Assembly: GCA_965249455.1 (NCBI GenBank)
Contig: OZ252236.1
Location: 2,356,001 to 2,420,000 of the forward strand
Length of the DNA stretch: 64,000 nt
Direction of reading: 5' to 3'
Source of the DNA: Jiulongibacter sp024742395
GTDB lineage: Bacteria > Bacteroidota > Bacteroidia > Cytophagales > Spirosomataceae
Under the pieces are notes generated by a model. That model was not told where the DNA came from. It worked only from the letters and a program-made list of their open reading frames with translations, and ran no database searches. Shown in pieces: positions 62,325 to 64,000 of the stretch. The position numbers were made by a program, and so were the translations under genes. Each line of letters begins with the position of its first letter. The first letter of the stretch is position 1.

Positions 62325-64000
62325 TTAAGATTTTAATAAGTGGGCTCTATACGCTTTATAGTAGGTAAGAATAACAGCAAAAAGCACTACTGAAATAGAA
62401 CTCAATGGCATGAAGATGGCGGCAACTACAGGAGATAGAGTGCCGGTAACGGCCCAGCTTATACAAATGAAATTATAGACCAATGATAATAAAAAACTGA
62501 GCTTAACTACATTGACGGCCGTTTTGCTGAAGTCAAAAAAGGTTTTCAACCTTCCGAATTCACCGGCATCAAGAATGGCATCAGAAGCAGGCGTAAAAAC
62601 CTGAGTATTTTCTGAAATAGCAATTCCTAAATCACTTTGACGTAGGGCTCCGGCATCATTTAGACCATCCCCAATCATCAAGACAGAGTGCTCCTGCTTT
62701 TGTAATTTTTTAATAAAACGGAGTTTGTCTTCGGGTTTCTGTTCAAAATGAAGTTGATTTTCCTGAATATGATTGGCCAGAATAGCTTTGTCTGTTGATT
62801 TGTCGCCAGAAAGAACATGCAATTGATAGAAAGACTTTAATCCATTAATTAACGAATCAAAACCGTCTCTAAAAACCGGCGTTGATTTGAAAAATCCTTT
62901 ATACTTTCCATCGATACTAACATACGTGCGGGCATCCTGATGTTGTTCATTTTTGGCAATGCCTAGAAAATCGGCATGACCAATTTGAACAATTTTATCT
63001 TTGAAGTTCGCTTGAATACCGGCTCCTTCTGTTTCACTAAAATTACTTACGTTTTCTGCCCGAACGTCTTCAAAGTATTTTACAATCAATTTGCTTATTG
63101 GGTGTGTAGATTGCTCGGCTACACTTTTTATCATTATCCCTTCTTCATCACTCAGATTGCTGCCTTCAAAAGTCATTTGGCTATATGAGCTGCCTTTTGT
63201 AAGTGTACCGGTTTTGTCAAAAACGATGTCTTTTACTTCGGTAATTTTTTGAATCACGTCTTGATTTTTGACATAGAATTTATTTTTTCCGAAAATCTCC
63301 ATGACAGCTCCCATGGTAAAAGGCATGGAGAGTGTAAGGGCACATGGGCAGGCCACCATAAGTACGGCAGTAAATGCTGGCCACACCAGGCTTGGATTTA
63401 CGAAATACCAGTATATGGCAGTGAGTACAGAGATGCCTATGGTTATATAAGTAAAATACTTGCTGAAATTATTTGCCAGTTTAGTTTTGGCTACTTCCTT
63501 TTCTTTTTTGAAGTTTTGTTGATTCCAGAGTTGAGTCAAATAGCTTTTTGAGACCTCTTTACTAACTTTTAAAACAATGTTTTGTCCTTTTTGCCTTCCG
63601 CCTGCATAAATAAGCTCACCCTTATGGATAGATTCTGCCTCGCTTTCACCGGTTACAAAACTATAGTCTATAAATGCCTTCCCATCCATTAAAATGGCAT
63701 CGGCAGGGATTAGCTCGTTATTATGAATGCGTATATAATCTCCTGATTTCAGATCGTCCACATTCTTATATGAATACGTACTATCATTTTCCTGTACTTC
63801 CACAGCCAGCGGGAAATAGGATTTGTAATTACGTTCGAAAGATAGATAATCGAAGGTCTTTTTTTGAACCCATTTGCCTACCAACAAAAAGAAAACTAAA
63901 CCGGCCATGCTGTCCCAGTAAGCTCCTCCATCATTCCAGAGCGTTTCATACGTACTGCGTACAAAAAGTGCGGTTACGCCTAAGGCTATAGGTATATCTA
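62325..64000 (-). CDS. ccoI: CcoI: copper-transporting P1B-ATPase of the cbb3 locus (cut by window end)
   Basis: The reading frame stays open to base 64000 (DIPIALGVTALFVRS before MAGLVFF), so the N-terminal part including the metal-binding domain is outside. Present are the CPC ion-binding motif (MVACPCALTLSMPF), the phosphorylation site VFDKTGTLTKG, HPISKL (the HP motif) and MIGDGLNDAGAL. It supplies copper for the CcoN centre. Followed immediately by ccoS. Internal ATG at 63908 is not the start. Confidence 0.95.
   Translation of the reverse strand, partial: DIPIALGVTALFVRSTYETLWNDGGAYWDSMAGLVFFLLVGKWVQKKTFDYLSFERNYKSYFPLAVEVQENDSTYSYKNVDDLKSGDYIRIHNNELIPADAILMDGKAFIDYSFVTGESEAESIHKGELIYAGGRQKGQNIVLKVSKEVSKSYLTQLWNQQNFKKEKEVAKTKLANNFSKYFTYITIGISVLTAIYWYFVNPSLVWPAFTAVLMVACPCALTLSMPFTMGAVMEIFGKNKFYVKNQDVIQKITEVKDIVFDKTGTLTKGSSYSQMTFEGSNLSDEEGIMIKSVAEQSTHPISKLIVKYFEDVRAENVSNFSETEGAGIQANFKDKIVQIGHADFLGIAKNEQHQDARTYVSIDGKYKGFFKSTPVFRDGFDSLINGLKSFYQLHVLSGDKSTDKAILANHIQENQLHFEQKPEDKLRFIKKLQKQEHSVLMIGDGLNDAGALRQSDLGIAISENTQVFTPASDAILDAGEFGRLKTFFDFSKTAVNVVKLSFLLSLVYNFICISWAVTGTLSPVVAAIFMPLSSISVVLFAVILTYYKAYRAHLLKS

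Noticed and set aside
1..64000. CRISPR arrays, tRNA and rRNA genes.
   Set aside because: No regularly spaced repeats, cloverleaf-like sequences or rRNA motifs were seen on reading; absence was not tested by a program.

Overview
The window is a chromosomal piece of a Bacteroidota bacterium, most likely a free-living Cytophagales-type member. The support is a type 9 secretion C-terminal sorting domain on the secreted 745-residue protein at 36.0-38.3 kb, a fused ccoN-ccoO cbb3 oxidase gene with a one-heme CcoP, many DUF families common in this phylum, SPII lipoproteins, and weak Shine-Dalgarno sites. No rRNA, tRNA or CRISPR array was seen. Species cannot be fixed from the sequence alone.

Layout. 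0-6.2 kb: a cut Crp/Fnr gene, then a minus-strand run of flavin reductase, DoxX, cupin and Crp/Fnr regulator, then a mannitol/fructuronate-type dehydrogenase with an NCS1-type transporter. 6.4-13.4 kb: small accessory genes (DUF6624, two GNATs, a two-repeat secreted protein, SDR, ABM-domain protein, HNH protein, quinone-reductase-like MDR, another Crp/Fnr) and two copies of an unrecognised 46-residue ORF, one intact and one broken.

13.5-32.4 kb is the unusual part. Minus-strand genes are separated by about 110-190 bp imperfect inverted repeats that begin with a RYYYAAC-like box and end with a GTTRRRY-like box, with unpaired spacers and a long stem, i.e. built like integron attC sites. Each starts within a few bases of a stop codon and ends shortly before the next start codon. 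Cassette genes include DUF3500, a lipoprotein, DUF418, a ParDE-like toxin-antitoxin pair, a small membrane protein, a carboxypeptidase-regulatory-like protein and a DUF262 + FRG pair. Two nearly identical full-length group II introns and one deleted relic sit at the same position of three of these repeats (GT|T), always opposite to the cassette genes, as described for group IIC-attC introns. A dead IS110/IS1111 element interrupts a fourth. At the right end lie an AAA ATPase + RloB pair (AbiL-like, plus strand) and a Xer-like tyrosine recombinase broken by one base. I read this as an integron-like cassette array with a currently disabled recombinase; this is inference from structure.

32.5-55.5 kb returns to ordinary chromosome: PNPOx-like protein with a divergent MocR regulator, a secreted PQQ-type sugar dehydrogenase-like protein with PKD and T9SS domains, NUDIX, a GH113-like glycosidase, GntP permease, a frameshifted methionine aminopeptidase, a beta-barrel protein, a dioxygenase-thioredoxin fusion, LytTR regulator, lipocalin, DUF2254, MscS, a subclass B1-like metallo-beta-lactamase, DEAD helicase, RluE-type pseudouridine synthase, a fatty acid hydroxylase and a TMEM175-like channel. 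55.5-64 kb is the cbb3 oxidase locus, transcribed leftward: ccoI (cut by the window end), ccoS, a coiled-coil protein, ccoNO, ccoQ, ccoP, ccoG, ccoH and a SafE-like transporter. CcoI and the SafE protein handle copper, CcoS and CcoH assist assembly, and CcoNO/Q/P form the enzyme.
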